Assembly: GCA_033063855.1 (NCBI GenBank)
Contig: CP093831.1
Location: 16,988,001 to 17,052,000, forward strand
Direction: 5' to 3'
Origin: Smittia aterrima
Lineage: Eukaryota > Arthropoda > Insecta > Diptera > Chironomidae
Length of the DNA: 64,000 nucleotides
Both the position numbers and the translations under genes were made by a program. The notes beneath the pieces were generated by a model. It made no database searches and was not told the origin of the DNA. It saw nothing but the letters and a program-made list of their open reading frames with translations. Positions 23,180 to 36,600 of this stretch are shown here, piece after piece (the first letter of the stretch is position 1; every line of letters starts with the position of its first letter).

Positions 23180-26100
23180 ATGAGTGCTGCTAACGCTCGT
23201 TCAAATACATTTAATGAACTATTTCTGAATGACTCGTATCAGGATGCGAGCACAGTGTCAATGGAGTTGGACAAAGGTGAGAAAATGCATTTAAATATTT
23301 CAATGAAATTTTCATGTTTTGTTTTCAGGTCTGAGATCAACAAATATTGGCGAGCAATGTGAAGCAATCGTGCGGTTTCCGAAATTGTTTGAGAAGTATC
23401 CTTTCCCAATTGTCATCAACGCCAACTTTCTTAAATTGGCAGAGTTCTTTCGTCTTGGCTCAAATCTTTTTCGATTGTGGGTTCTTCGAGTTTGTCAACA
23501 AAGTGAAAAACATCTCGAGAAGATAACAAATGTTGATGAGTTTGTTAAAAGAATTTTCATGGTAATTCATTCGAATGATCCTGTTGCAAGATCACTGACT
23601 TTACGAACTCTCGGTTCAGTGGCTTCTATTATTCCTGAGCAACAGCAAGTTCATCATGCGATTCGAAGAGCTCTCGATAGTCACGACACTGTCGAGGTTG
23701 AAGCAGCCATTTACGCGAGTGTTCAGTTTGCAGCTCAGTCAAAAACCTTCGCCATCAGCATGTGCTCGAAGGTAGCATCAATGATTGAATCTCTTCAAAC
23801 ACCTGTGAACATGAAACTTCAACTGATTCCAGTGTTGAGACACATGCATCACGACGCTAACACAGCTGCACTGGTTAAAACTTTGTGCATCAATCTGTTG
23901 CCTAAATATCCTTCGGAAAACTTCATCTGCGTCACTTTGGATTCGTTGAGTCAATTGAGTTGTGCTACACTCGTCGATATTCCGGATCAAGTGCAACTTC
24001 TTATAAGTTATCTTCAGGATCCAAGAACAAGAGTCCGTTTGTGTGTTCTTCGCTCACTACAATCGTTAGCAGAGAAAGGAGCTCATTTATGGCCATTTGG
24101 CGCAGTCAACAGTTTGATATCTGTTGCGAAGTCTGTTCGAGGTGATGGGAGCGAGCAAGGTTTAGTGCTCTCAGTTGTTCTCACTTTGACAAAATGTCCA
24201 TTGATAGCTGGATCTAAAGAAGAAGAAGGAAGAATTCTCGAACTTTGCACTTCGTGCTTCAACACCGTGAATCATAAGACCAACAGCTTAGCGATTGCCA
24301 TCCTGACGAGCGTCATAAATTATTGTCATAACGAGGAAATTACTCCGCCACAAGCTTATCTTAACGCAATCAACTCACATCACGAACAATTGATACTGTC
24401 GTGTCTCAAAGACGACGCTCACATTCAAGAGTTATGCAAATATCTCAAATGCGGGGTTCAATTATCCGAAAAGAACGAAGCAATGGCCTTGGATTTCACC
24501 AGATTGATGGGACGAATTTTATCAGAAGAACCACAGCTTAATCAAAAACAATCAGAGCTCATTTGCGAAACCCTCGCTGCACTCTGCAGTCACTTTATGA
24601 AGGAAAAGTTTAAAAATATCTCCAAGAAACAATCTTCAGATTCAATGGAAGTTGACGAAGCAGTTACTGTAAATCCTTTTCATGATCTCTTGCAAAGCTT
24701 TTTAAATCGACTCGAAAATCTGACTGTTCCAACGTTTCAACAAAAAGATGCTCACTTCATCGAGATTTTGTCTGCTGTCTGTCTTCAGTCAATGATGGGA
24801 TATCACATGACGAGTGAGATGCATGAAGTCTTCAATAAAATCTTGAGTGTGATTAGCATGTGGAGCCAATATCGCATCGCTAGATCAGCCTCTCGTTACG
24901 GCCATCCGTTCATTGCAGCAAAAATCTATCAGAAACTGTCGAAACACGTGTCGCAAGAAAAGTTTTATTTCTACCTTTCCGGGTTGACACAAATGTCAAT
25001 TGCTGAATGTATTTTACTCTACGGACATGAGTTTGATGACTTGGAAATGAAGTTAATGAAAGGAAATTACAAAGATGGACAAATGACATTGATCCCTCGT
25101 TTAGAAAAGTCTATCACTCACTACTGGAAAGCACTGGCGACATTAAAAGCTGCCTCGTCTCACATTCACTCGCTGTCATTTCAAACTGAGTACGTTTGGT
25201 TAAGAGCATCGTTTTTGGAAGCTCTTTTGTCGATTGTCATTGCACGCAACACACAATACATCACGCCGCCACCTGCAATCGCTCAAACTTGCGCACAAAA
25301 TTCGCGTGATCCTCTTCAGAAATTCGGACACATTACAAATCAGCTTAGAAAGTGTGTCAAGTCTTTAAAAGTCTGCGAAGAAAACTATTCGCTCTTGTAT
25401 AAGTCAGCATTTGACGCAGATCCGTGCACGTTGGAGCAGCTTGAGATCACACAACATCTTTGCGCTGTGTTTGGTTATTCTCTTGAGACAATTTGTTTCA
25501 CAACATCGCCAGACAGCTTGAATATTCCGACACATGGAAATTTCCCCGAAACAGCTTTCGGCATGTCCACGTGCAGTAAGATAACGCGGGAGTTTGAGAA
25601 GCTTCCCGTGGAGACAACCGGTAAATCAATCACGAACGTTCACACCGACATCGTTTTGAAACAGATTGAAATGGCGATAACTTCAACGATTTGTATTCCT
25701 CGTTTTTTCTTCCAAGTTCAACAAAACACATCGATTAAGCTCAGCATGTCCCCATTTCCTCGCGTGGCTGGTGAAGCTATTCTCGTGCAACCAGGTCATA
25801 ATCTTGTGGTTAAGGTGGAAGGAGTTATCGTGAACTCAGGAGCGAAGCCGAGTCTTTATCGATCGATTGAATCGGTTCAACTCACTCTGACCTCACAATT
25901 ATTAACACCTCGTGCGATTGACGTAAAACCGATGAACGACACTATAACTTTGGTTCAAACAACAAAGCCATCGAGAGATTTCCTCAGCGCAAATTTCCTC
26001 TTATCTCTTAATCAAAACGGTGGAACTGGACAGCAGTGGCAAGTTACACTAGAATCTTGTATCATTGATGGCAACGGAGTCTTGTGGAACACTTTGGGAC

Positions 26101-26223
26101 CGAAGAAGTAAGTTTATCTTGAATTAAATGAAAGGTTTCATCCTAATCTTTATTATTTCCCTTTACAGCACTTTAATCGTACGAGTCCCATCCGAGAACA
26201 ACGCAATGGGGTTCAAAAAGTAA
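23180..26223 (+). CDS. IntS7: Integrator complex subunit 7
   Basis: Three exons, 23180-23276, 23329-26107 and 26169-26223, joined across 52- and 61-nt introns, give 976 residues, close to human INTS7 (962). The ARM/HEAT-like alpha-helical protein belongs to the Integrator complex, which cleaves nascent snRNAs and attenuates transcription in the nucleus. Family landmarks are the opening NIGEQCEAIVRFPKLFEKYPFPIVIN, split here as GEQCEAIVRF and PKLFEKYPFP, then FRLGSNLFRLWVLRVCQQSEKHLEKI and DPVARSLTLRTLGSVASIIPE nearby. The ATG at 23180 is used, a few codons before the conserved region; a GTG two codons upstream is not a likely start. The 3' end runs towards the coiled-coil gene on the other strand, with only 58 bp between stop codons, so the transcripts probably overlap. 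Confidence 0.95.
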
Positions 26224-26281
26224 AGCTTCTTAAAGATGTTAGGATAAATGAAAGAGAAATAATTAAATCGATTAAATTTAA

Positions 26282-26876
26282 TCAATAATTTTGAATTTTT
26301 GATGATCGCATCTTGTGGAGTAAAGTTTCCGACTTCTGCGAAAAAAAAGACTTGTGTAAGTACATTATAAAATTAAAAGCTTCTTACGTCCAAATCGTTC
26401 ATGGCTCGCAAACACGTTGAAACAATCTGATTGTTCCTATCGAGTTCTTTCAAGTGACGTAAGCAATCGTTGAACATTTTTCTGATTTGAAAAACCTTTG
26501 AATCGATGTTTACCGCTCTTCCTTCCTTCTTCGCTGTCTCGATATCTTTTCGAATGAAATGCGATCTAGCCATGATGGTGTCGATGTTGATTTCCTCCGT
26601 TTTTCTATTTATGGTTGTGTCTTCTTTAGGATTTTTATCCGACGCTTTCATCAGTGCATTCTCAAGCTTTCTAATCTCATCTTCCTGGATTTTCAATTTA
26701 CTAGCTAGAATGTTTAGCTTCAAAATGTTTTCATTTTCCTTTCTCTTAAGATTTTCGTTCTCTGATTCTTCGGCGAAAGCAACTCCGGAACACTCTACAA
26801 TTTTCTCCTTCAAATAGTTGATTTCTAACAGATGCTCCATTGCCTTATCCTTTTGGGTACTGTTGAGAACTTTCAT
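26282..26876 (-). CDS. Unrecognised coiled-coil protein (tandem paralogue B)
   Basis: Two exons, 26388-26876 and 26282-26335, with a 52-nt GT-AG intron, give 180 residues. The sequence is almost entirely alpha-helical: a Glu/Lys/Leu-rich coiled coil over about residues 10-85 (LLEINYLKEKI, LKIQEDEIRKLENALMK), then IDTIMARSHFIRKDIETA, a GRAVNIDSKVFQIRKMF segment and LKELDRNNQIVSTCLRAMNDLD. The same succession of segments occurs in the gene 100 bp upstream (paralogue A), with the intron at the same position after the LD dipeptide. No signal peptide, membrane segment or known catalytic motif is visible. I do not recognise the family; a structural or scaffold role is only inference from the coiled coil. 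Confidence 0.75.
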
Positions 26877-26977
26877 GATTAGGACAAACTTTAAGAACTA
26901 AAATTTAGAGACCGAAAATTTTAAAGCTCAATTTCTTGATCCAAAGACTTCTACGATTTATTTTAAAGATATTTTCA

Positions 26978-27628
26978 TCAATGAGAGATTGTTATGTTTG
27001 GAATATTTCTTGAATATTTCTCTTTCAATCCTCTCAGCGTTTCTTCAGTTTCCTGTGAAGAAATGTTGATTACAATTATAGAGAAATTGAATGAGTAGTT
27101 TACATCTAAATTAATTAAACATTCCAGGACACCAGCGACCTTTCGATTCTGTTTGTTGAGATCCTCGAGTTGAATCAAATGAAGATTAAAGAGCTTCCTC
27201 ACTTCTGCTATTCTCGCATTGACGTTTACATAGCGTCCTGTCCTCTGAGCTGCTTCGTTATCTTGTGTGATTTCTCTCATGAGGTTGCGTGCCTTGAAAG
27301 TAATTAAATCGGGATCGACGTGTGTCGTCGGTAAATGAAGTTGATTGGGATCGCTTGCTAAAATGTGGTTGAGACGACTCTTTAATGAATTTATCTTCAC
27401 TTGATTCTCTTCTAGTTTCTGACTATCCCTTTCAATTTGCTCACTATCTCTCGAAGCAATATTTTTGAAGATTTCTTGTGTTTCTCGCACAGATTTGATC
27501 CGTTCCGAACAACGAGCAAGCTTTTCTTTTAACTGATTGATTTCAATGAGATATTGGGACGAAACTTCCTTCAAAAGGTTTCCGGGATCCTCTCCCAGAT
27601 CTGCAACGAGCTCATCCCATGTCGCCAT
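26978..27628 (-). CDS. Unrecognised coiled-coil protein (tandem paralogue A)
   Basis: Two exons, 27104-27628 and 26978-27052, with a 51-nt intron, give 199 residues. It starts MATWDELVADLGEDPG, a short acidic head that paralogue B lacks. It then has a coiled coil (IEINQLKEKLARCSERI, EENQVKINSLKSRLNHIL), DPDLITFKARNLMREI, then GRYVNVNARIAEVRKLF and LEDLNKQNRKVAGVLECLINLD, and a short second exon beginning ETEETLRGLKEKY. Positions shared with paralogue B include EINxLKEK, GRxVNxxxxxxxxRKxF, LxxLxxxN and the exon junction. The intron is a multiple of three and has no stop, so retained RNA would still read through. Function unknown. Confidence 0.8.
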   Translation of the reverse strand: MATWDELVADLGEDPGNLLKEVSSQYLIEINQLKEKLARCSERIKSVRETQEIFKNIASRDSEQIERDSQKLEENQVKINSLKSRLNHILASDPNQLHLPTTHVDPDLITFKARNLMREITQDNEAAQRTGRYVNVNARIAEVRKLFNLHLIQLEDLNKQNRKVAGVLECLINLDVNYSFNFSIIVINISSQETEETLRGLKEKYSRNIPNITISH

Positions 27629-30600
27629 TTTAAATTTATGTTAACTGTAAATTTCGACAACTTTTGACCAAAAAATCCCTGAAATTTGAAATGTCAACTT
27701 AATTGTCGATGGTTGCTAAAAAATGTTTAATCTGACTCAATTTTCGTAATATGCTTGCATGCAATTTTTCCCAGCTCGACCCATCACGACACTAAATCAA
27801 ATTAATTGACTGTTTATATGAGCCTTTCACTGCAGTTTTATTAATCATTTCTGAGCTTCCTATAGCGATTATTCACGATTTTTAACCCGAAGCACTTTTT
27901 TTTTGTGCTTGTGAGTTTCAAGCATGTGCATCGTTCTGTAAAATCTCTGAACTTTCATTATTTGTTAACAAATAAAAGTCAATATCGAGTTTTTATGAAA
28001 CAGCCGATGATTTATTATATTTTTTGTCTGATGCTTTTCGTTGGAAAATTAATTAACTTGTGAAGGGGATGGTAACAAATTTTAAAAGCTCTTTTATTTA
28101 TTATTTACGGGAGCATTTGGCTTTTGATGACATTTCGCGATACATTGATTTGCATTAAGACAATTTAATTGAAAAAAACTTTTGTCATTTCGAGAGAATC
28201 AGATAAGCTCATTTCAAGCTTTAATTAGCTTCACACTCGGCTTGCCACTGAAATCATCAGAAAAGTTTTATGACAACAGCATTCTCGTGTACTTTCTCAT
28301 GAATGAATGATCAGCCGCACTGTCCGAGTTTCCCCCTCATCGTAATGAAAAAAGTTCATCAAACAAACAAAGTTGAAATGATTCCGCATAACAAGCAAGC
28401 AAAGCTCGCATAAAAGAAGCAAATCAAACTAAAAATAAACTTTCTCGGTCATGTTTTATGCTCTTGTTGAACTGAGTAATCTTCTTAATTCGTTTCTTCT
28501 TCTCTTCAGCTCATTAGTGGAACAAGAAATAATTTGCCAAGAGAATAAAGAAGCTTAATAATCCTTGAGAGTTGCATTGAAAAAGATTTCGTTGCTTTCG
28601 GGCAAAAGCTTTTAAATTTTGTGTGTCAACAACTCAAACATAGAGTCATTAAGTCCTTCTAGGGTTGTAAACTGTTTCGATTCAATTTCTGAAATTGAAG
28701 CTTAATCTTGATGAATACCATAAAGTGGACTCTCAGAAAGTTAATATTATTTTCCCTTCGGAAGAGAGTCTTTCATTTTAATTAACTCTTTGGATTTTGC
28801 AGATTTTGCTCTTTCAATTTACTGATTGGTGAACTTTATTGGTTTCCACGACGACGATTTGAACTGTTTCAGAAGCATCCTCAGGTGGATTTCTTGTTAT
28901 ATTTTACAGCGCCAGGATAAAACAACTGCGGAAATAAATATTTACTTAACATTGCTAGCACAGACATCTTGACATTTGCAGGAAGCACGGTGAAGTGGAC
29001 AAGTTAAAGAGCACTTGCGATAAAGCTGAGTAGATGGCAAATATAAAATTAAATTGAAAATACAAAACGAGTGAAGTTGAAACTTTTAAACTTTGACTTG
29101 TCTAACATCAAAGAAACGCCAAATGTTTAATTTAAACGTTACGCTTTCAAACGATCTTAGTTTGACTCCAAGCTATTCTTTTAATTGAAGTTAAAAGTTG
29201 AAAATCTTTCGTTTAGCTTCGAGAAGATTTTAATGAATTTTCAAATATCACGCGGCACTTTGAATGATGGAAAACTTTTTCCTTCCACCCACGAACTCAA
29301 AGCGAAATGTTCGCTTGTTTCTCATTAAAAATTAGAGAAATTATTTCGTTTTTGTGATTTCAAACAAGCAACATGCTCAAACATATTGAGCAACAGCGAG
29401 AGAAAAAAACTTTTTCCTTATTCCCTTGAGCTTTTGGTGTTTTTTTTCCTCACAAAAGAAATGATGGTTGGTTTCGCATCCTCCCCCACGCTAATTATCC
29501 AAGCTTCGCTCTTTCTCTCTCTCTCGCTAACATTGAAATCATTGTGCTGTTACAAGCTGTCATGGTTCCATTCACCCGCTCGAAGAAATGAGGATTATCT
29601 TTGATTATAATCTTTCAATCTCATATAATTCCATCTTTATCTCATCTTTCATGGCGAATCCTTCGTCTGAAGCATCTCTCCCAATGAATGTAAATATCCG
29701 TCATGAGATGAAAATTTAATTTTCGCAAAGACTTTAATTACATTACAAAGACTCCAAAGAATCCTTTCGTTGACAGAATTAAATCTGACGAATATGAAGC
29801 GGAGATGATGGCGGCTTTTGAGTCATTCGTCTTATCATAATCCAATAATTAATTTTCGTCTCTCTTTGATGAACGTTGAGGAGAATCAGTTATTGCTAAA
29901 CTCAAAATTAATTTATCGAGCTAATTGCTTATTTAGTCGCTGCTGTTTATTAATTATTCAGATGAGTTTTCGGTTAGCAACAGACGGCTTTGAAAGCATT
30001 AGAGTTAGTGGTAATAGCTTTTGTTCAAACATTGCTCAATCGTTTCTATGCTAAATTGAAAAGCAATTTGTGCGCAATAAATCAAGGATTCTAAGCCATG
30101 GCAATCAAATCAAGAAGAAGTCTACGTCGCACGTTTCAAGGCAGATGATAATGTTCTTTCCTTGATGAAGAAAATTCAATAAACTTTGCAGGCAAAGCGA
30201 GAACGAAAGTGAAAAATCTTTTATAAGCAAAGAGGAACCTTTCAGCATCAAAAATAAGGGACTCCTTCAGTTTATCCAAGCACGAAACCGAAACTTGTTT
30301 CAGATGTAAAAGTTTTCCTCCCCAGAAAAGTTAATCTTTAGACAAATTTGAAAACAACGATGCGTCGACGCTTTCTAAATCACATGCAAATCGCGGTGGG
30401 AAAATTTAACGTGAGAGTAAAGCAATAAAACTTCTCCAGACATCCACATAAATTTGATCAGACAGAGACTCTTCTTGTTTTCTATCACGAACAAACTTTG
30501 AAAATTCAATCTCTAAATGTTTTTTCGCTTTTGTTTCAAGCAAAAATTTCATGGAAGCTACAAAGTGATGGCAATTTATTTTCAGCCGACTTTGCTTGAT

Positions 30601-33600
30601 GTGTTTTCGATTTCAAGACGATGAAACGAGCTTTTCATGTTTAAAGACTTTTATTTCTTTGCCTTGTAAACATAAACACCTGATGCTGAAAAAATAAACT
30701 TTGAAGTGATGTGGGCGAAGGCTTTTTTCGCTTTTTTTCTTTCTTTCATATTTCTCGTTCAGTTTAATTACTTTACCTTTCACATTCAGAGTTTTGAAAA
30801 ACTTTCGAAAAAAACCTTTAAATTATCGTCAACAACAATCTCGAACGTGAAGAGTCGGCTGCTTTTTAAATATATTTATTGACTGCCGGAGGGCCCGAGA
30901 GCCGTAAACGAATAATCTGCACCATCGCAAATGGAACGTGTGTGTGTTTAAGAGATTCCTCGGAATGCGTCAAAATGTAAATTCTCCTCGTCGTAGGAGC
31001 ATGGAGACACTCGAAAGATGATCCCGAAGAAATTCATAATTCATGAGCATGAGAGAAGATGATAACGTCGAATGGGGTCCTCAAGATGTGATTTACCCAA
31101 AATTTTGATAACCAAGAAAGCTCTTTCTCTCAAGCTGGCAAGAAATCATAAATCAGCTATAATAAAGCTCGTTTTATTATTTTAAACTAACTTGGAAGCT
31201 CCGGAGAAAGCGAAAGGAGGCAAACTCATGAATATTCAACCCTTTGCGAGATGTTGAGCTCTAGTCTCGAGATTTTCGCAAATCCAACTTAATGTCAGCT
31301 GCAAAGATTCTTATGCAGATCGCAACACAAGAACGAGCGTGCGACAAACGACGCTATAAAGCTTGAGCTTGATGAAAAGTCAAATCCTATTGGGAAAATT
31401 TAATTAAAGTTGTAAATCACATAAACTTTAAGATTATCCTTTCACTGTGGTTGTCGCTTCTCGTGGTTTTGCTTGCTGAAGAATTTCGAAGAGAATTGAA
31501 TTATTTCACATATTTAGCTAAAATTGAATTTCATCCACAGACTCGCCATCTTATTTAAGGGTAAACCTCAGTTGTCGGAAGCAGAGAAATCCCTCAAAGG
31601 CTGTGTTTAGATCTTCTCCTTTCGGCGATACAAGTGGAGAGGTAAAAAGGTAGATAAATTGAAAACTTCAGGTAAGAGCAGCTGTCCGCAAAGTTAAATT
31701 GACGATAAAGCTGGTGTTGTCATATCGAACAACGTTCAAGTTCTAAGCTAGACAAATCTAGTTCAGCAACTAAACCGAATTTGAAAATGAATGATATGAA
31801 TTTCAAATATTTTCAGTCAATTATACGAAACACAAAAATTTAATCAGCTCAACTAATTATGCGTCAAAAATTCAATTGAAATTTTAAAATATAATCCAAT
31901 TTAATGTTTTTCAAGCTTGTTTGAAAAGCACTCGCTTTAGGATGTCAGCGGTGAAGTGAGCAGCTCTTCTATGTTTCAGGCCAAAGCTCTGCGGTTAAGA
32001 GCAAACATTTAAAAATTCACTTTGTACTCGAAACTCATTTAAACAAGTTAGATTAAAATACTCTCGTATAATAAATTTTGAGCTCGCTCACTCACAATTT
32101 TTGAGAGCAAGGGATGGCAAGCACATAGAAAGGTAATTTAGATAAAAGAATTATTTTGCTTTATCCATATTGCGTTGCCAGCTATTCACAGAAACGGCTC
32201 ACACATTAATGTGATATGTTTCAAAGCTCTTTACACACTCGTCGCCGTACGTGTCGCTGTTATCCGTTTCACCCCGGGAGAACAAAAAAAGAGAGAAAGC
32301 AGAGCAGAGGAGAAGAAGCATATTAAAACATAAAAACAAATAAACATGCGAGGATATGTGAGTGAGTGTATGCGGTTGAGATAACGAGCTTCATTCCAAA
32401 TGTAAAACGATGTGACGTAGCGCTGAACCGTCGCAATGAAAGTGAAGTTAGATCGGAAAGCTTCGAGTTTTAATGAGCACTCGTTATCATTTCGTGAATT
32501 ATTGTTTCAAAGCGAAAAAATATTTTGAGCCAACCAAATATTCCATGTTGGATTAGAATAAATTAAAACTGCTCGCAATGATTGCTCAACCCCTTTGATA
32601 AACGACTGTGCATTTCGAGGCTGTCGAACAACGCATCGCAATGATCTGATTTGCAATTTACGAGCGTCGAAGCTACGAGATTATCCCCGTTATCTGTCAA
32701 AGGATTTGCATATTAAAAATCAAGCCAAACTTTCTCACGACTGAGTGTGGTTGTAAAACTTTTCAGTTCATTGTAAATTCAGCTAATTTGAATAAAATGG
32801 AAATGAGTGGCAAGGAGAAAATTGTTCTTAATAGCAGAAGCGAAGATAAAATAAAAAACATGAAACAACTCGAAGAAATTTCAGTTTCACTTGAGGAAAA
32901 CTTTAGAATGACACAAAAAGATCTTGTTTTGTGAGTAGAAAATCAATGTGAAAATTAATGAAACGGAATTTTTTAATGAACAAGCAAATCCTTCGGTTAA
33001 ATTTTAATAATTAATTTTTTATCGTCAATTGGTTAAAAAATAAATTAATTGGCTTCAAGCGGTGCAATGTCAAATATTTGGATTACAAATTGATTTTCGC
33101 TATTACGCGAACAGAGATAAATTTTTTATGTGAATTAACTTAATTAAAGTAATTATCAAAAATTGTTTCACTCATTTGAAACGAAAAAATTGTTGTACAA
33201 ACATTTCAGGGAATTTTCCTTGCGGAATTGAGTACTCGCGGTTGATTGATTCCACGAAAGCTTTTATCAGAATTTTGTAAAGTCCTTGCGAGTGGATTTT
33301 CTTCGTATCCTGTCGTCTTGGATATTCAACCCTCTTACGTCTATCTCCATGCGGTCTAAAATATCTTCATTTCCCGTTCACCTTTACCTCCTTGATAGCA
33401 GCCGACAACCCGATTTCTCAGATGATGATGTGCCATATGCGATATGCTTGAAATTTTTAATAAAATCCTTCGATAAACACCAACCGTGAAATCCCAAAGA
33501 TAAATAATCCCAAAACGAACATTCAGAACAGAGTCGTAAAGCTGCTCTTGCGGTTTTTCACCGTGCGACTTGATGTTGACGTTTACATTTATTCAAATAC

Positions 33601-36600
33601 TTTCCCGCTCGTCTTTTCATATAGAGCAAGAGCAATTCAACTGATGACAGGATGATTTAATAAGAAGCGAGAAGGAAAAACAATTCCGGTCCGTCGATTT
33701 GTCATCGTTTCTCTTTTCGTGACAGAATTTAATCGTAATCACAGTGAACTCTGATATCTTTTCCAGTTTCAGCTTCCAAGCAACTTTTTGGAAACATATT
33801 TTCTTTTTGTTTTCAAGTTCAAGTTCATCTTGGAAGAGAAAGCACATGGCTTTAACTGAACACAATTTCCATTCTAATATTGGAAGGCAATCAACAACTG
33901 AATGTGGAAAGTTTCCTTTCCAAAGGGAAAGCTCAGGTCTGTTGAGTCAAAATTTGTTTGTTTCGCACGACAAGGTTTTCAGTTCGCGTTCGATGTTTGT
34001 TGATTACAGACGTTTAAATATTTCAACGAATCGTGAGACCACCTCAACCTGACAAACCTTAAAGCATTTTTGGATTAAAAGAAATCATCAGAAGTCACAC
34101 AATAGAGCAATAACAAAAGTGTGGACCCAACCTCAACTCAGAATACATTAAAAAAAATGTGTAGTGATTCCTAAAAAACCAAAGGAGAGACGAAGTAGAA
34201 AAAAAATAATTTCGTGTAAACGACAAACGGCAAAAGCAAAAAAGAAAGCACGGTGAAATATTGTGAAAATTACATAATGTAAACGCGAGAAAAATATTTT
34301 ACACATATTTTTGTATTAGAGCTTACGCTTAAGGCTTGAGCGCCCTTTTACACGACATCTTTCCTATGCGATATGTTTTTTTTCGCTTGTGGGAAAGTGA
34401 CAAAAGCAACAAAAAGCAAAGGAAATATTTACGGCTAAACTCGGATGTATTAAGCAGAGAATAAAATTGTGTTTTGAACATTTTTCCCTTCTCGAGTAAA
34501 AATTGTTTGAAAGTTTTGCGGCAGACGAAAATAAATCGCTTGAGTACAAGTCAGTGCCGATGAGTGTGGTTATTGCTCTGATTTCCTTCAAATATTATAA
34601 ATGAAAACGAAAGTAATTGAATCAAGAACGCTCCGAATGAATTTCCTTCCCTGAAAAAATAATTTAATCTCTCCAAACAATCGCGAACATAATGACAAAA
34701 TATTAAGGAAAATATTTGATGAGAAGCTTTACCGAAAGCTCTATTTGCCAGCGCGCCAGCTGATATTGCTTTGCGAGGAACTGTTGTTGAATAAGTCAAG
34801 TGTAGGATTAACGTTGTTTATTTCAACAGAAAGGGTTTAACACACGACATGACATAATTATGAGTTTCACTATGCTTTACCTTTAATGAAAATTTCGAGC
34901 TTGTGAATAAAAACAAGTTTGTGAGTCATTGGCCGCAGGGAGAACAAGAAGAGCTTTTGCATAGCAGACTTTATAATTTATTCTAAGCGTCAAGGGAAGG
35001 AAACTCCAAGTTATGTTTGTGCAGTTCGGAAAATGAATAATTTATAATTACCACAGAACGATTACACGTAATCAGCAGATGGATAAGAAATTAATTACTA
35101 AAAATTGTTGACGAAACTTTTCGTTTTCAACTCAGTTTAGCTTTTCTATTTGGCCTGGAAAAATATTATGTTGTGTGCTTGATAATCATAAAGTTTTTCG
35201 TTTCTCGGTTTTTCCATTGATTTCACTTTTTTTTCGCTCGAAAATGAACTGAAAACGAAAATGATAGGCGAGAAAGAGAAATGACGAGGAAATGAGAAAT
35301 AAACGAAGCTCAGGAATGTTCTCATGAAAAAAAAACCACCGCGCAAATTGCTTTGGAACTTTTCTCGACACAAAATACTTTAACGTCACGAAAGTAGAGA
35401 GCGTGAGGTCGAGGGTGGGAAGTGCTTTGCTGTTTTATTGTTAGCGCGTCTTCGACAGGCCTAACTGACAAGATCGTTTGAACTCCTGACATTTCGTCGC
35501 TTTTCAAACGCTTTCATCTGCGATTTTTTTCTATTTCAAGGATGAATTCCTTCATCTCGTTCTCTTGTGATAAAGGAAAAGCAAAATATTTCTTTAGTCA
35601 ACCAGATGAGCTTCATCTCGCTACGAATAAATTTTTGAAAGCTGTTATCTCGTTAACAAATATCTTCGTTAAATTGTTCCACGAAGCAAATGGATGCGAA
35701 TCGATGATGTTCGTACTTTAAAAGTTTTAATTAGCGAGCGAGGAGTTTTTCATGAAATCCTTCGTCAAAGAAAGAAAAAAAAAGAAAGTTTGCTTGTTAA
35801 TTCCTCAGCGAAAGTGTTCGCTTTTTCCTTCCACATCGGAACTGCCAGCTCTTTTTTAATTAATCCCAATTCATTCACGACATCAACGAGAAACTTTCCG
35901 TTCATGATATTCTTGAGAACGAAGTTCCACAAAAGATTTTCTTCGATTGAAACGGAAGCATCGGGGGCCAATGTAGAAGTTCCCTCCTTGTCGCTTTTAA
36001 AACGAAGGATGAAAAAGCGAAAATGTAACTCTCTGCAATTCTGGAAAAAGAAACGTGACGTGAATGATTAAGAGTCGTTAGGTGTACCATGGAAACTCCT
36101 TAAAAAGTTTTCTGCCTCTTCTGTCTTGCCACATTGGTCGTGCTATAAAAACAAACCCAAAAGAAAAAAACATCATAACTCTCGAGCATCACGTTTTCTG
36201 TTAAAAGGAATCTCTGTGAATTGAAAATTAACAAGCAATTAATGTCGTCAAGAAGAAAAACTTCCTGCTGAATGTTAAAATATTGAGTGTCATTTGTTGT
36301 GGATTGGGAAACGAGGAAAATGTCCAACGAGGGAGTCGCGTAGTGAATTAAAAAGTAGTGAAGGAGGAGATTTTTACAATCTGACCCTCAGACCTCTCAG
36401 ATACTTCATGTAGTGAAGTCGAGATTGCCAAGATCGTAAAATATATCTAACGAGAAGTAGCATAACGTGTGAATGTCCGCTCGATCAAGTTCCATTTCTT
36501 TTGAGAAAGTTATTTAAAGTGTTTGAGCATTTTATTTCCCCGGGCCCTCCCCGAACAGAGAAATATGCCAAAGCCCAAATTTGTATTCACATCGTACAAT

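Noticed and set aside
35694..36071. 125-codon ORF in the gene desert
   Set aside because: Lys/Phe/Ser low-complexity, no motif, overlapped by antisense open frames.
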